Assembly (NCBI GenBank): GCA_029204225.1
Contig: MU832257.1
Span: 1 to 64,000, forward strand
Length of the DNA: 64,000 bases
Origin: Diphasiastrum complanatum
Taxonomy: Eukaryota > Streptophyta > Lycopodiopsida > Lycopodiales > Lycopodiaceae
Reading direction: 5' to 3'
This document shows positions 49,476 through 59,406 of this stretch, one piece after another; position 1 is the stretch's first letter; every line of letters begins with the position of its first letter. The notes beneath the pieces were generated by a model. It ran no database searches, was not told the DNA's origin, and worked only from the letters and a program-made list of their open reading frames with translations. Made by a program: the position numbers and the translations under genes.

Positions 49476-50144
49476 CTTATTTTCTTTCCTACTGTTCTTC
49501 TTTACTTTTCTTTATTGCTTGCCTACCATTTTGACAAATTTTTTGCTGTGCTTTCTTGTTCAAACCATCAAGATACTATCAGATGAGGTATACAAACAGT
49601 CTTTTCTCTGAGAAAACCACAAAAGCCATTAGTTTCAGAAGATTTATCTCACACCATCTCAGATAGAATTTGCCTGCCCTCTTTTTACAGTGCATGATTC
49701 ATTTTTAGCCTCCACGAATTCAATCTCAGAGACAAACTTTCAATAATTAAAAAAAAGTTAATTTTCTCATCCAATATCCACTCTCTGAATTTGCAGACAA
49801 TTTGTTGAAGCTTAAAATACTTCCCACGATTTCTTGTGATCTCTGCAAATATTGATCAGACAAAATTTTGCCCTGTCAGACATTTTTTTCTATTTTGGCA
49901 TAAAAAAATTACTTACAGAAATTCATTGACCCACAGAATGTTGTGTCAAAAAAGTCGCGATCACCAGTACCAAATCGTGGATACTGAGGACAATTTCTGG
50001 GTAGATTTATGAATTCATGACAAAAAAAATCTATATATAGACCTCCATCCTCCTCTCCACGAATCCATTCTAGAGTTTTGCTCTCAAGTTCATGCCAAAA
50101 TTTTCTAGAATTTTCAAACCTTCCAGAACACTATAGAATCACTA
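49476..50144 (+). other. Gypsy-E spacer between integrase and ORF3
   Basis: AT-rich, no gene recognised. Its position matches the spacers of Gypsy-B and Gypsy-C. I did not see the GGCGAAGGTT motif here. Confidence 0.5.
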
Positions 50145-50930
50145 TGATCATGGCCTCCCGAGATCCGACACTGTCTCTACATCACCGTAAGACCCCAAAG
50201 CCTTACACTGACGATCTATTCTTACTAGAGGTCAAGAATCACTCTGAGACAGTACGATTAGCCAATGACATCCTTCTCTATCTTGGTTTTAATCTCTTGC
50301 ATCTTCTGGAATACCAACATGAGAGCCTTATATGTGTTGCCTATTCCTCCTACTGAGACGAATTCCACACTTTCCATATTCCATCCAAGGATGGCAGCTA
50401 CATCTCCATTGATATTACACTAGTCAAGGATCCAACTAGTCAGGTTTCCCAATTCTGGCGAATCAATCCAAGGGAAGGGCAGCAGCTACGACCCAAATTA
50501 TTTCAGGACGTTCCTGCTCAAAGACAGCAAAACCATTGCTCACACGCACGACGATATCGCCACAAAACTGATCAAAGATCCCAAGTTACGAGCAGCCATA
50601 GAGATCCTTCTCATTCTAACAGAGGTCCACATCATTCGCATGAATCAGATTCCTCCGAGCGACCTTTTTGCACTCACCATCACACTGAGTGACCTCACTC
50701 ACACCTTTAAGTGGGCAAAAAAGATTGTCGAGAAACTCTGCTTGGCCCTCAAACAGCATAAGGCAACTACTAAATGTGGTTACCTCCTATAGATGATCAT
50801 CCAACAACAACTAGGCTGCCGGACAACAGCCGCTCTCAAGGAGCTGGAAACACTATTTTCTAGCACCAAAAAATGAGCCAGCCCCCAGGTAGCAGATCCT
50901 CAGCCAGATCCACCCACCAAGAAGCAGAAA
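50145..50930 (+). pseudogene. Gypsy-E ORF3, N-terminal part
   Basis: Plus-strand reading from about 50145 (MIMASRDPTLSLHHR), with VRLANDILLYLGFNLLHLLE, CVAYSSY, FHTFHIPSKDGSYIS and, after a frameshift near 50465, FRTFLLKDSKTIAHTHDDIA then ILLILTEVHIIRMNQIPPSD and KIVEKLCLALKQHKATT. These are the same blocks as the ORF3 N-terminal domain of Gypsy-C and Gypsy-B, but more diverged. It ends with a Lys-rich PPTKKQKGKAVS at 50930, where Gypsy-C starts. The continuing linker and coiled coil lie on the opposite strand at 46860-47845. Confidence 0.72.
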
Positions 50931-50946
50931 GGCAAGGCGGTTAGCA

Positions 50947-51730
50947 TTGAAACTGCTATATCTACCGCGATTTTATCTAGTGACATTGGGGCTGAGTATG
51001 TTGAATCCGGCGGGAAGACTAGAGAAAAAATTGGGAGTTCACTACGATTCTCAAACGGATACTGTCAATTGGAACGAAGCTCTTGCAACAATTGATTGTA
51101 CAGCAAGATATATGTGTCAACAAGATATTCAATCAAAGATGAGCGAGATTTCCTTGTTAGATCAAACTTTGGATATGCCAATCACGTTTCCACTAAATGT
51201 GCTGAATGTAGCCTGGATATGAACGGAACCTATACCAGATCCAATTGAGGATGATCTCATACCAATGAGCCATGCCTTAACTTATGATGGCAATGCAGAA
51301 CTTACGGATGAACAGATTCTACATCATATGGATCCGACCAGATTTGGAGTGCGTAATGTTCCTGATGAACTAACAATCAAATCGTCTAAAGCAGTTATTT
51401 TGAAGGGAGACAGAATGACAGGTTCGATGACGAAGAAATAAGCAAAGCAATATTATAATACGGTCATGAAATGGGAAAATCCCCGTCAAAAGATCGATTT
51501 AAAGGAAGTGCCACCTCTATTGGATAAAGGCAAAGGAAAAGTCAAGAATGATTCTTCAAGTCAGATCTCCAGCAAGATATCATCGTCTAGGAAGTCTTCA
51601 CATGTGAAGAAAGATTTATCATCCCGAAAGTCATCACCTCCACGATCAATTCCCGCTAAGAAGACTAAACCAAGATCCAAGACAAGTCCTTTCGAAAAAG
51701 AACAAGCAAAGTCCAACATGATATGCTAGA
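50947..51730 (+). pseudogene. Gypsy-C linker between gag and RT (protease region)
   Basis: Plus-strand reading with GVHYDSQTDTVNWNEALATI, ARYMCQQDIQSKMSEISLLD, MPITFPLNVLNVAWI then DDLIPMSHALTYDGNAELTD and EQILHHMDPTRFG. The last two blocks match Gypsy-B (ITFGVNMINVAW, LVPWKHALTYNKEIELT). A Ser/Lys-rich basic stretch follows (KISSSRKSSHVKKDLSSRKS). This region sits where an aspartic protease is expected, but no D-S/T-G motif was found. Confidence 0.75.
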
Positions 51731-53170
51731 GCATTTTAAACGTTATACACTGGATGATGTGGTTATCATGTTACCTAAAGCACATCGTGAACCTGAAGAA
51801 CACATGTCGGAATCTAAAGAGGTTTATGATGGCCCAACTAGGACGCAGCCAATGAATCTTGCAGAACCAGGAGAACCGGAAAAGATTGTACAAGTGGGAT
51901 CACAACTTACTCCTGAACAGTATCAAGCACTCTATTTGCTACTTAGTATCAAGATTGTTTTGCATGGACTTATCAAGATTTGAAGGGTATTCCGACATCA
52001 GTCATTGAACATACCATACCTTTAGTACCTGATGCAGTACCAAAGGTTACAAAGTTCTATCGTTGTAATCCTAATATGGCAGATCTGATAAAGAAAGAAC
52101 TTCAGAGATTGCTTGACGCTGATTTCATTTATGAGATCAAGCATACCGAATGGATTTCACTGACTGTCATTGTTCCTAAGAAAAATGAGAAATTGTGAAT
52201 CTGTGTGAATCTCAAAGCATTTAATAAAGTGACACGGAAGGATCACTTCCCGTTACCTTTTACTGAAAGCATTTTGGTTTGCCTTGCTGGAGCGGAAGCT
52301 TATAGTTTCCTGGATGGATTTAGTGGTTACAACCAGGTTAAGATTGCACCTGCCGATCGCCACAAAACTGCTTTTGCAACAGAATGGGGCACCTATGCTT
52401 ACAAAGTAATGCTGTTTGGACTCTGTAATGCACCAAGTTCATTCCAAAGAGTAATGCAATTTGCCTTTAAAGATTATCTGCAAAAATTCCTTGAAATTTA
52501 CTTGGACGACTTGGGAGTTCATAGTACAGATACAGACCACCTGGATCGATTAGAGAAAGTCTTTGAAAGATGCCGCAAATATCAGATTTTTCTAAATCCA
52601 GAAAAATGCCAGATATGGGTTTTTCACGGAGTGGTGCTTGGACATGTGATATCAAGACATGGTATTGCCACCGATTATTCTAAGATCAAAGTTATTGTGG
52701 AATTGCCACCGCCAGCAACAATTCGAGGAGTTTATGTGTTTATGGGTCATGAGAACTACTATTGAATTTTTACTATCTTCTTTGCGGATTTAGCACGACC
52801 TATATACAAAATAACTATTGTTCCTATTGGACAGTAGAGGCGTTAGAAGCCTTTGAAAAGTTAAAAAAAACATTATTTTCAGCACCAATACTATGTTCTC
52901 CAGATTGGACATTAGAGTTTCATGTTCATACGGATGCCTCAAAATATGTCATTAGATCAGTTTTGACGCAACCAGGTGACTGTAAGAAGGATTATCCTAT
53001 ACGATTTGGAAGCAGACAACTTACAGATCCAGAGAAGAATTATTCAACAACAGAACGTGAAGCGCTAGCCATGATTTTTTTTGTTCGGAAATTTCGTCAC
53101 TACCTCATGGAAACACACTTTGCATTTTATACGGATCATCAACCGTTACTTTACTTGGTAAATTAGACGT
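51723..53170 (+). pseudogene. pol: Gypsy-C reverse transcriptase and RNase H
   Basis: Lead-in LDDVVIMLPKAHREPEEH and RTQPMNLAEPGEPEKIV (51750-51890), then RT: TKFYRCNPNMADLIKKELQR, VIVPKKNEK (stop at 52198), VNLKAFNKVTRKDHFPL, FLDGFSGYNQVKIAPADR, LFGLCNAPSSFQRVMQFA and the catalytic EIYLDDLGVHST (52495-52530), here intact as YLDD. RNase H reads FHVHTDASKYVIRSVLTQPG (52918), YSTTEREALAMIFF and FYTDHQPLLYLVN (53130-53165). A frameshift lies around 52765 and a stop at 53166. Confidence 0.93.
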
Positions 53171-53205
53171 GTAATACTGGACGTATTGCAAGATGGTTAT
53201 TATTA

Positions 53206-54760
53206 TTGACTGAATTTGACTTTCGAATTGTGGTCAGAAAGGGGAAGCAACATTATCTAGCCGATCACGTTTCGCGAATTGAATCCGCACCAGTTAATAC
53301 TGAAGTGGATGATGAACTGCCAGATGCTGCATTGTTCTATGTTGAAGCAGTACCTGAGTGGGCGACAGATATTGTTGAGTACATGATGCTAGGACAACTG
53401 AATGACTCTTTGACAAAAGTACAGAAAAGACAATTGATTCATAAGGCTCAATCTTATCAATTAATTGCAGGACAATTGTATCGTCGTGAATCAGATAATA
53501 TTTTACGAAGATGTGTTTTACCGCATGAAGTACCAGATCTAATCATGTTTTCACATGATGGCATGGGTGGAGGACACTTCTCTACAGATATTACTGTTCA
53601 CAAATTTTTGCAATACGGTTGTTGGTGGCCTATGCTTCATAAGGACACAAAAATTTTTATTCAGACATGCGATATCTGCCAGTGAGCACGATGACCTACT
53701 CGACAGAATTATGAACCCTTACATCCGGTTTTATCACAAGCACCGTTTAAAAAATGGGGACTGGATTATGTTGGTCCACGGTTCAGTAACATAGTGATTC
53801 TACTTTAATTCTAACTCAAAGGTGGTCTCCGAAAGATGTAAATACCTTGAAGAGAATAAAAAGCACATGAAAATGACACGTGCTTGTCGTAGTGTATATT
53901 ACAGTAATAGGTTGTTGTCATGCTTATTCATCCCGCTGCGCAAGGATCTTAGGCCCGATACATTATCGTCGCAGCTGATTATATGACCAAGTGGGTTGAA
54001 GCCAAAGCTGTCAAAGTGGCTGATGCGAAATCTGCGGCCAAGTTTCTATATGAAAATATTATGATCAGATTTGGATGTCCGATCGAAATTGTCAGTGATC
54101 GGGGTACACACTTTGTTAATCAAACAATAAAGTGTTTACTAGAAGATTTTTTTGTTATACACAGATTTAGTACTCCCTATTATCCCAGAGGGAATGGCCA
54201 AGCTGAATCTTCCAATAAGATTCTCTGCACCATTATTACAAAGACAGTTGAAGCGATTCGGTCTGATTGGGAACATAAACTGTATGCAGCATTATGGACA
54301 TTCAGAACCACTTACAAAAATAGTATAAATCAAACACCTTTTCAACTGGTTTATGGTCAAGATGCTGTTATGCCAATTGAATTTTTAATCCCATCTTTAC
54401 ACATAGCAGCAACGGAACGATTAAATGATGATCAATCTTTACAACTTTGTCATGAAGCGTTGCACAAATTATGTGAAACCCAATTAATGGCAGTTCATGC
54501 CTTAGCAGCAGAGAAAGCCCGCCGCAAGACATGGCACGATCGTCGATTGCACAAGAAAGATCTGGAAGTAGGAGATCTTGCATTGATGTACAAAACCAAG
54601 CTGATCAAGGGTAAGTTGAATTTTACTGGGGAAGGCCTGTATAAAGTGAGGGAAATCCTGAACTATGACGCAGTAATTCTTGAGCACTTGGATGGAAAAC
54701 GGTAAATGGCAACCGATTACGCAAGTTTTGGCAACCTGCTCCGCCAGTTCAGCAAGCCTG
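53206..54760 (+). pseudogene. pol: Gypsy-C integrase, interrupted by a 0.15-kb insert
   Basis: RIVVRKGKQHYLADHVSRIE, a zinc-finger block SHDGMGGGHFSTD..CDICQ, and GLDYVGP (53760-53780), then a foreign stretch (about 53780-53925), then ARYIIVAADYMTKWVEAKAV, VSDRGTHFVNQT and GNGQAESSNKIL, which carry the catalytic acids. After KKDLEVGDLALMYKTKLIKG the C-terminus ends near 54705 with LDGKR. Like Gypsy-B it ends without a chromodomain. Confidence 0.92.
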
Positions 54761-54764
54761 ATCT

Positions 54765-55587
54765 CAATATATTTTTTCATTTTATTTGTTTTTAATTTTT
54801 TGTTTTCAGTAATTAATTTGCTGACTTTTTTTTTTTTTGAAAAAAGACAGTTAAAAAAAATAATAAAATAAAATAAGGAAAGACTGATGAGCAAAAGTCA
54901 TGAAGTCATCAACATAAGAAAAAGAAAACACAGTATTTTTATGGAAAATGACTTAGAAAACTATTATTTTGGGCAAATTTGGCCAATACAGTATCAGAAA
55001 CCTTCGTTGAGCTCTCAGACTATACATCCACCCTTGATTTATCTAAATTGAGGTGGGCAAAGGTTTCTGACAAGAGAAAATTCAATTTTTGAGTCAGGCA
55101 AATGTTCAGTGTTATGCCACTCTGAGAACCTTCGCCGAGTATCATAACGTCATTATGAACCTTCGCCGACTTGCTAGATGATCGTAAAATGTCAAAATTA
55201 GGTTGTCCATAGTTTCAAATTGTGAAAAAATACATTTATGATAGTACCTGGGCGAAGGACCCTCCTAGGCGAATGTTCATCCTTTGCCAGCCCTGGAAAA
55301 TGTTCGTATGATAGGTTCAGATTCCTAGAAACCTTCGCCGAGATTTTAATAGCCTATTTTTACAGTACTGTACATGCCTGCAAATTTTTGTTCAGAACTG
55401 ATCAGCCCAACTACTATTCAGTGTAATGGACCCACCAAATTCACCTATAAGTTGGCTGAATTCGATTCATTCCTCACTTGTGCTAGCGAAGTTCTTGCAA
55501 ATTTTTCTTGCGACCAAAGCCTTCCAAATTTCTTGCATTCCCTTCTGATACACTCTCACGCAATTATAATTCCTTTCTGATCATCAT
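54765..55587 (+). other. Gypsy-C spacer with GGCGAAGGTT motif
   Basis: Between integrase and ORF3. The motif or its reverse (AACCTTCGCC) occurs near 54999 (variant), 55053 (variant), 55126, 55157, 55249, 55266 (variant) and 55328. A poly-T run is near 54826-54837. No gene is seen. Confidence 0.7.
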
Positions 55588-58476
55588 GTTTTCTACTGAT
55601 ACTTCCCAGTCTCCACGCTATACTTTTTATCGTGATGTCCCATCTGCAACTGACATCATGATTCTTCCTAGCACAAGCATGGTCACTCAGTGGATGACCC
55701 TTGCGGAGCCTCTACTTACTGCAATGCATATTCATGAGAGAGCCTTTTCGGGACGCATCAATATGAATTTCATCACTCTTGCCTTCAGTACGTGGAAGGA
55801 CGAGAAATCCAAGTTTTATATCACCTTCCAAGGAGCCACACACAAGGTGAGCGTCTCTGAGGCCGCACTTGCAGCTATAGGAATCTCATCCCGCACGCAA
55901 GCCTCACCCAATCACAAGCACGCCAAACAGGCCATCAAGCCATACATTGATCTCACCAATGATCTGCACTGGAGATGGCTACCATCTGAAAGCCATCACG
56001 GAGCCTTCCATCCACGCCGCTGCCCAGTTGTTGAATCATTTGCTGATGGTTGGCAACCTCAGGAAAGACCGCATCACATCTCAAATCCTTCACAGGATAG
56101 TGGAGTCCCACATAAAGTTGGCCAAAGCCTCTCTTGAACCATATAACTGGTTCAAGACTGTTTCTGGTGAGCTCAAGCGAGCTATTAAGGCCAATACAAA
56201 GCAGCAGTTCGCCGCTGGCTCTCCATTGTCCCTCTTAGCCGCTTCTCACTTAGAAAATAGGATCCATGGCTCCCACCTGGATTCTGTGCTTTCGGTTTAC
56301 GAAGAAGCACCGGCCGAGTCATCTCACCAGGCCTCATGTTCTCATAGTCGTCGTCGTCCATGCAGCGAGATCGTAGTTTCTGACTCGCCTTCCACGTCAC
56401 GACATCGTACTAGGCATACCTCGTGAGCTGCGCTTCCACCCCTTGCTGCTGTTGGCACTGAATTTCCCATTTCCCTCGCCTTTGATGGTTCCCTCACCTC
56501 TGTTCCCATACAAGGACAGTTTGTGACCATTGGGCCTACCATTCTCATCACAGCTGCCCAGGCCGCCTCACCCCCGCACACCGCAGAAACCTCACCCAAC
56601 ACACAATTCTTCATGGATATGTTCGATGATTCCGACCCCGTTGGGACCATCGAAATATTTGAAATGCCCCAGAGCCTAGGGCCCTTTGAACCCCAATCCC
56701 CTGGAAGAGGATTCGGGCATATCCATGAAGCTACTGTTGGTGTCGAAGATGCCAGTCAGCAACCACCCACACAGGGTAGCCCAGCCACACTTCAGGTCGA
56801 CACAGTTGTAAAGTCACCAAAGCAGTTCGACGCCACGGTGCCTGAAGGGTTTGAAGATGAGGATATTTTTGAAGAAGAAGAGACCTTGGCACCTATTCCA
56901 CACCTACCAAGGACAATACCATTAGGGTCTCCTGCTGCTGCCACCTCCATGACTGTCGATTCTGGTGATGCTCTCGGGTTAGTTTCAAGCCTTGGGCAAG
57001 TGATCTAGTCTATGCTGGATAAGAAGAAGGAAATGGAGCAGAGGATCTCTGATTTAGGATCAGAAAATACTATGATCAGCCATAAAATTGTCCAGCTAGA
57101 TTGAGAGGTGAAGATAGCCAAGCAACATGAAGAAAAGGCTGAAAGCAAAAAGACATTGGCCCAGCAACAAGCTGATTACTTGGAAACCTACATCAGCTCC
57201 TTCTAAAACGCCCTGACAACCGCACAGGATCAGGTAGATAAGGCAGTGCAAGATGCCAAGCAACAGGTGCAGCTGCTGAAGGGGCAATTACAAATGGCCA
57301 AACAAGATCGCACACGGCTTCAAGGTGAATTGGATGCGACCACCCTTGAGCGTGATGCATATATGCAAACACAAATACCCGATCATCCGGTCACACCGAT
57401 GGAGATTGCATATTTGTTCAAGAAAGTGGAAACATACAAAGTGGCCCTTCAGGGATTCCAAGGCCACTTTGATAGATTCAAAGGAGCAGCTTCAACCGAG
57501 TGGACAAAGGCAAAAGAGACCATCAACGCCTATGAAAAATCCGTCGTTCAAGTGTTGGAAGCCGAACCACAAATCCCCGTCTCGATCATGCCACAATTCT
57601 CCCCTTCGTGCCAAGAAACTGTACAGATGGATACAGGGGTTGATTCGAGCATGGACGAGGGGGGAGCTCCAGATCTAGTACATCAACCGCCAACTATACC
57701 GACAATACAAGCGGGTCCATCCTCATCAAGGACAAGCCATTTATTCAAAAGGCCCATCAGCGTCGAGGTCTAGATCCAGACCTTCTTAAAGCAGCATTCA
57801 CATGAGTCCTCGCGTGGTGGATGGGTTCTCAAATTTAAGACCTCCGAGATCGAGGCCGACAAAGAATTGGACAAAATACATGCACTGGGAGAGCAGTAGA
57901 CATGGAGAATCACAGTTTTTGAGAAAACTCCAAAATCAACTAGGAGTACGTCGCCAGCCCTCACCAGTTGCGGGTAGATCCTTATTACGTGCCAATGCCG
58001 CGAAGACAAAAATGAAAAGATTTGGGACTGGCTATGGATAAAATCACCATCCATACGCCCAATTGGCCAATCATCCACCAGTCTTACAGCTGAAATATTT
58101 CAGTGGACTTCCACTAGGCCTTACAAGCATATCAAAGAGAGTATGTTCACTCTTCAGATCCAACGGTGCGACAAACGGCAATGTTTGCAAAATATCTAAC
58201 TCTGTTGGCATCAGTGGCAACCAAATGGGACGATTGCCTTTCTACCCTGACATTTGCTCCAAATAAGCCGATGGCCTCAGAGCAAATCAAAGATCAGCTG
58301 CCGATTGCTCGACTATATTTCCGTGCAGCTATGATGGGAGGCTCTTGGGAATCTCGCTTCACCTCATGGACAACTTCCAAGTGGATTGCCGGAGCCCACC
58401 ATTGTTTCCTGCCGCATAATTTGGATTTCAATACTACACGCCTTGACTTTATGAAAAGTGCAGTATCATTTAATTA
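55588..58476 (+). pseudogene. Gypsy-C ORF3, most complete copy of the extra gene
   Basis: Gene of unknown function in the env position. Start chosen at the Met of MFSTDTSQSPRYTFY (55588). N-terminal domain: WMTLAEPLLTAMHIHERAF, LAFSTWKDEKSKFYITFQGA then THKVSVSEAALAAIGISSRT (55690-55900). After a frameshift near 55975: LLNHLLMVGNLRKDRITSQI, EPYNWFKTVSGELKRAIKAN (to 56250) and an Arg/Ser-rich part. A Pro/Thr-rich, acidic linker (56430-57010) follows, then a coiled coil (KQQVQLLKGQLQMAKQDRTR; 57020-57560, with three stops), a Ser/Pro-rich part and HSHESSRGGWVL (57795). The C-terminal domain has TVRQTAMFAKYLTLLASVAT, KWDDCLSTLTFAPNKPM and QIKDQLPIARLYFRAAMMGG (58160-58345). It matches Gypsy-B block for block. 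A resemblance of the N-terminal part to the 'putative plant transposon protein' domain is possible but not certain. Confidence 0.8.
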
Positions 58477-58549
58477 AGATTCGGTGCAAAGCCAATAAAA
58501 GTCCCCAATAACTGCATATTGCAGGTGTCGTGGGACCGCCACCAGTTTT

Positions 58550-58561
58550 AGTGGGGGATAC
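58550..58561 (+). promoter_or_regulatory. Polypurine tract of Gypsy-C
   Basis: AGTGGGGGATAC lies directly before the TGTTGGAGGG start of the 3' LTR, after the ORF3 stop at 58476. Confidence 0.85.
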
Positions 58562-59321
58562 TGTTGGAGGGTTTGTGGATCCCAAGGCAACCCTAACCCT
58601 AGTTAATAAGTGAGAGGGATCTGGCACCCTGTGTGTGTAAGTCCAACTTGATGATCACATAGTTATTTGATTAATCAGAAAGTCAATAAAAGGACTTTAG
58701 GCCTTTTTGCGGGACTTTTAATGTCACAGGGCCTAAATGTCAAGTTAGTGAATAAAGTTGGGTTTCCCTCCAATTTTGATGGTTCTCACACTTTTTTAAA
58801 TTTGAATAAAAAGAGAGGCAAGATTGGACCAATAGGATTCAGAGACCAGGGTCCTCCTCTCTACTATAAAAAGGGACCAACTCGAGTTGCTCCTCATGTT
58901 CATTTCCTCATTTCAATAAAGCAGATTGGTTCTCTTTAGAAATGGATTGATGAATGTCCTTGCTCTTCCTCTCTTTTCTTCCATTTCTCATGCTTTCTTT
59001 GGATTTTGCTAATTGTTGGATCTGATCATTATTGGGATTGCTATTTCTTATGTTTTTTGTGAGAGAGAAAGGGAGAGAGAGAAGAGTAAGTTTCTATCAT
59101 TGTTGTGGATTTAGGTTTAATGGAAGTAGGATTAATGGATGTAGTATTAACGCTTAGTGTTAATGGATGTTAGTGTTAGATCCTCCATTCATGTTGAAAT
59201 CTGAACTATACTATCGCTCTCATGGGAACGAACCTACGTGTGACAACTAACTCCGTCTCTTTGATGCTAGATTTACTAGATCTTGGATTCAGGTTAGGCA
59301 AGGAAAGAAACCCACTATACA
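58562..59321 (+). repeat. 3' LTR of Gypsy-C
   Basis: TGTTGGAGGGTTTGTGGATC to CCCACTATACA. TATA-like CTATAAAAAGGGACC is near 58861-58875 and AATAAA-like words lie downstream. It aligns along its whole length with the Gypsy-A LTR (20623-21373, opposite strand). The last bases differ by a TA insertion (CCCACTATACA against CCCACTACA). Confidence 0.93.
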
Positions 59322-59406
59322 CACCAATCGACGAGCTATAAATTGTGTTACTGAGCTGGAGGTAGGGCGACCTCAGCCAAATAGGTGGCTGCAAGAAGAA
59401 GTTACA

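Larger units (their letters stand above)
50930..59321 (+). mobile_element. Gypsy-C: 3' part of a Ty3/Gypsy element (protease linker to 3' LTR)
   Basis: Plus-strand linker (50947-51730), RT, RNase H, integrase (51723-54760), spacer (54765-55587), ORF3 (55588-58476), polypurine tract and 3' LTR (58562-59321). The 5' LTR, leader and gag are missing; Gypsy-A on the opposite strand has exactly these parts and a matching LTR. Confidence 0.9.

Noticed and set aside
17633-50935. The same 9 bases GAAAGGCAA at both proposed inversion breakpoints (17633-17641 and 50927-50935)
   Set aside because: For an inversion the shared bases should be in opposite orientation at the two ends. Here both are in direct orientation, and each fits its own coding sequence, so chance is likely.
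50947-51010. Alternative frame at the Gypsy-C start (SIETAISTAILSSDIGAEY) as the beginning of the linker
   Set aside because: It soon hits a stop, while the other frame continues into blocks shared with Gypsy-B.
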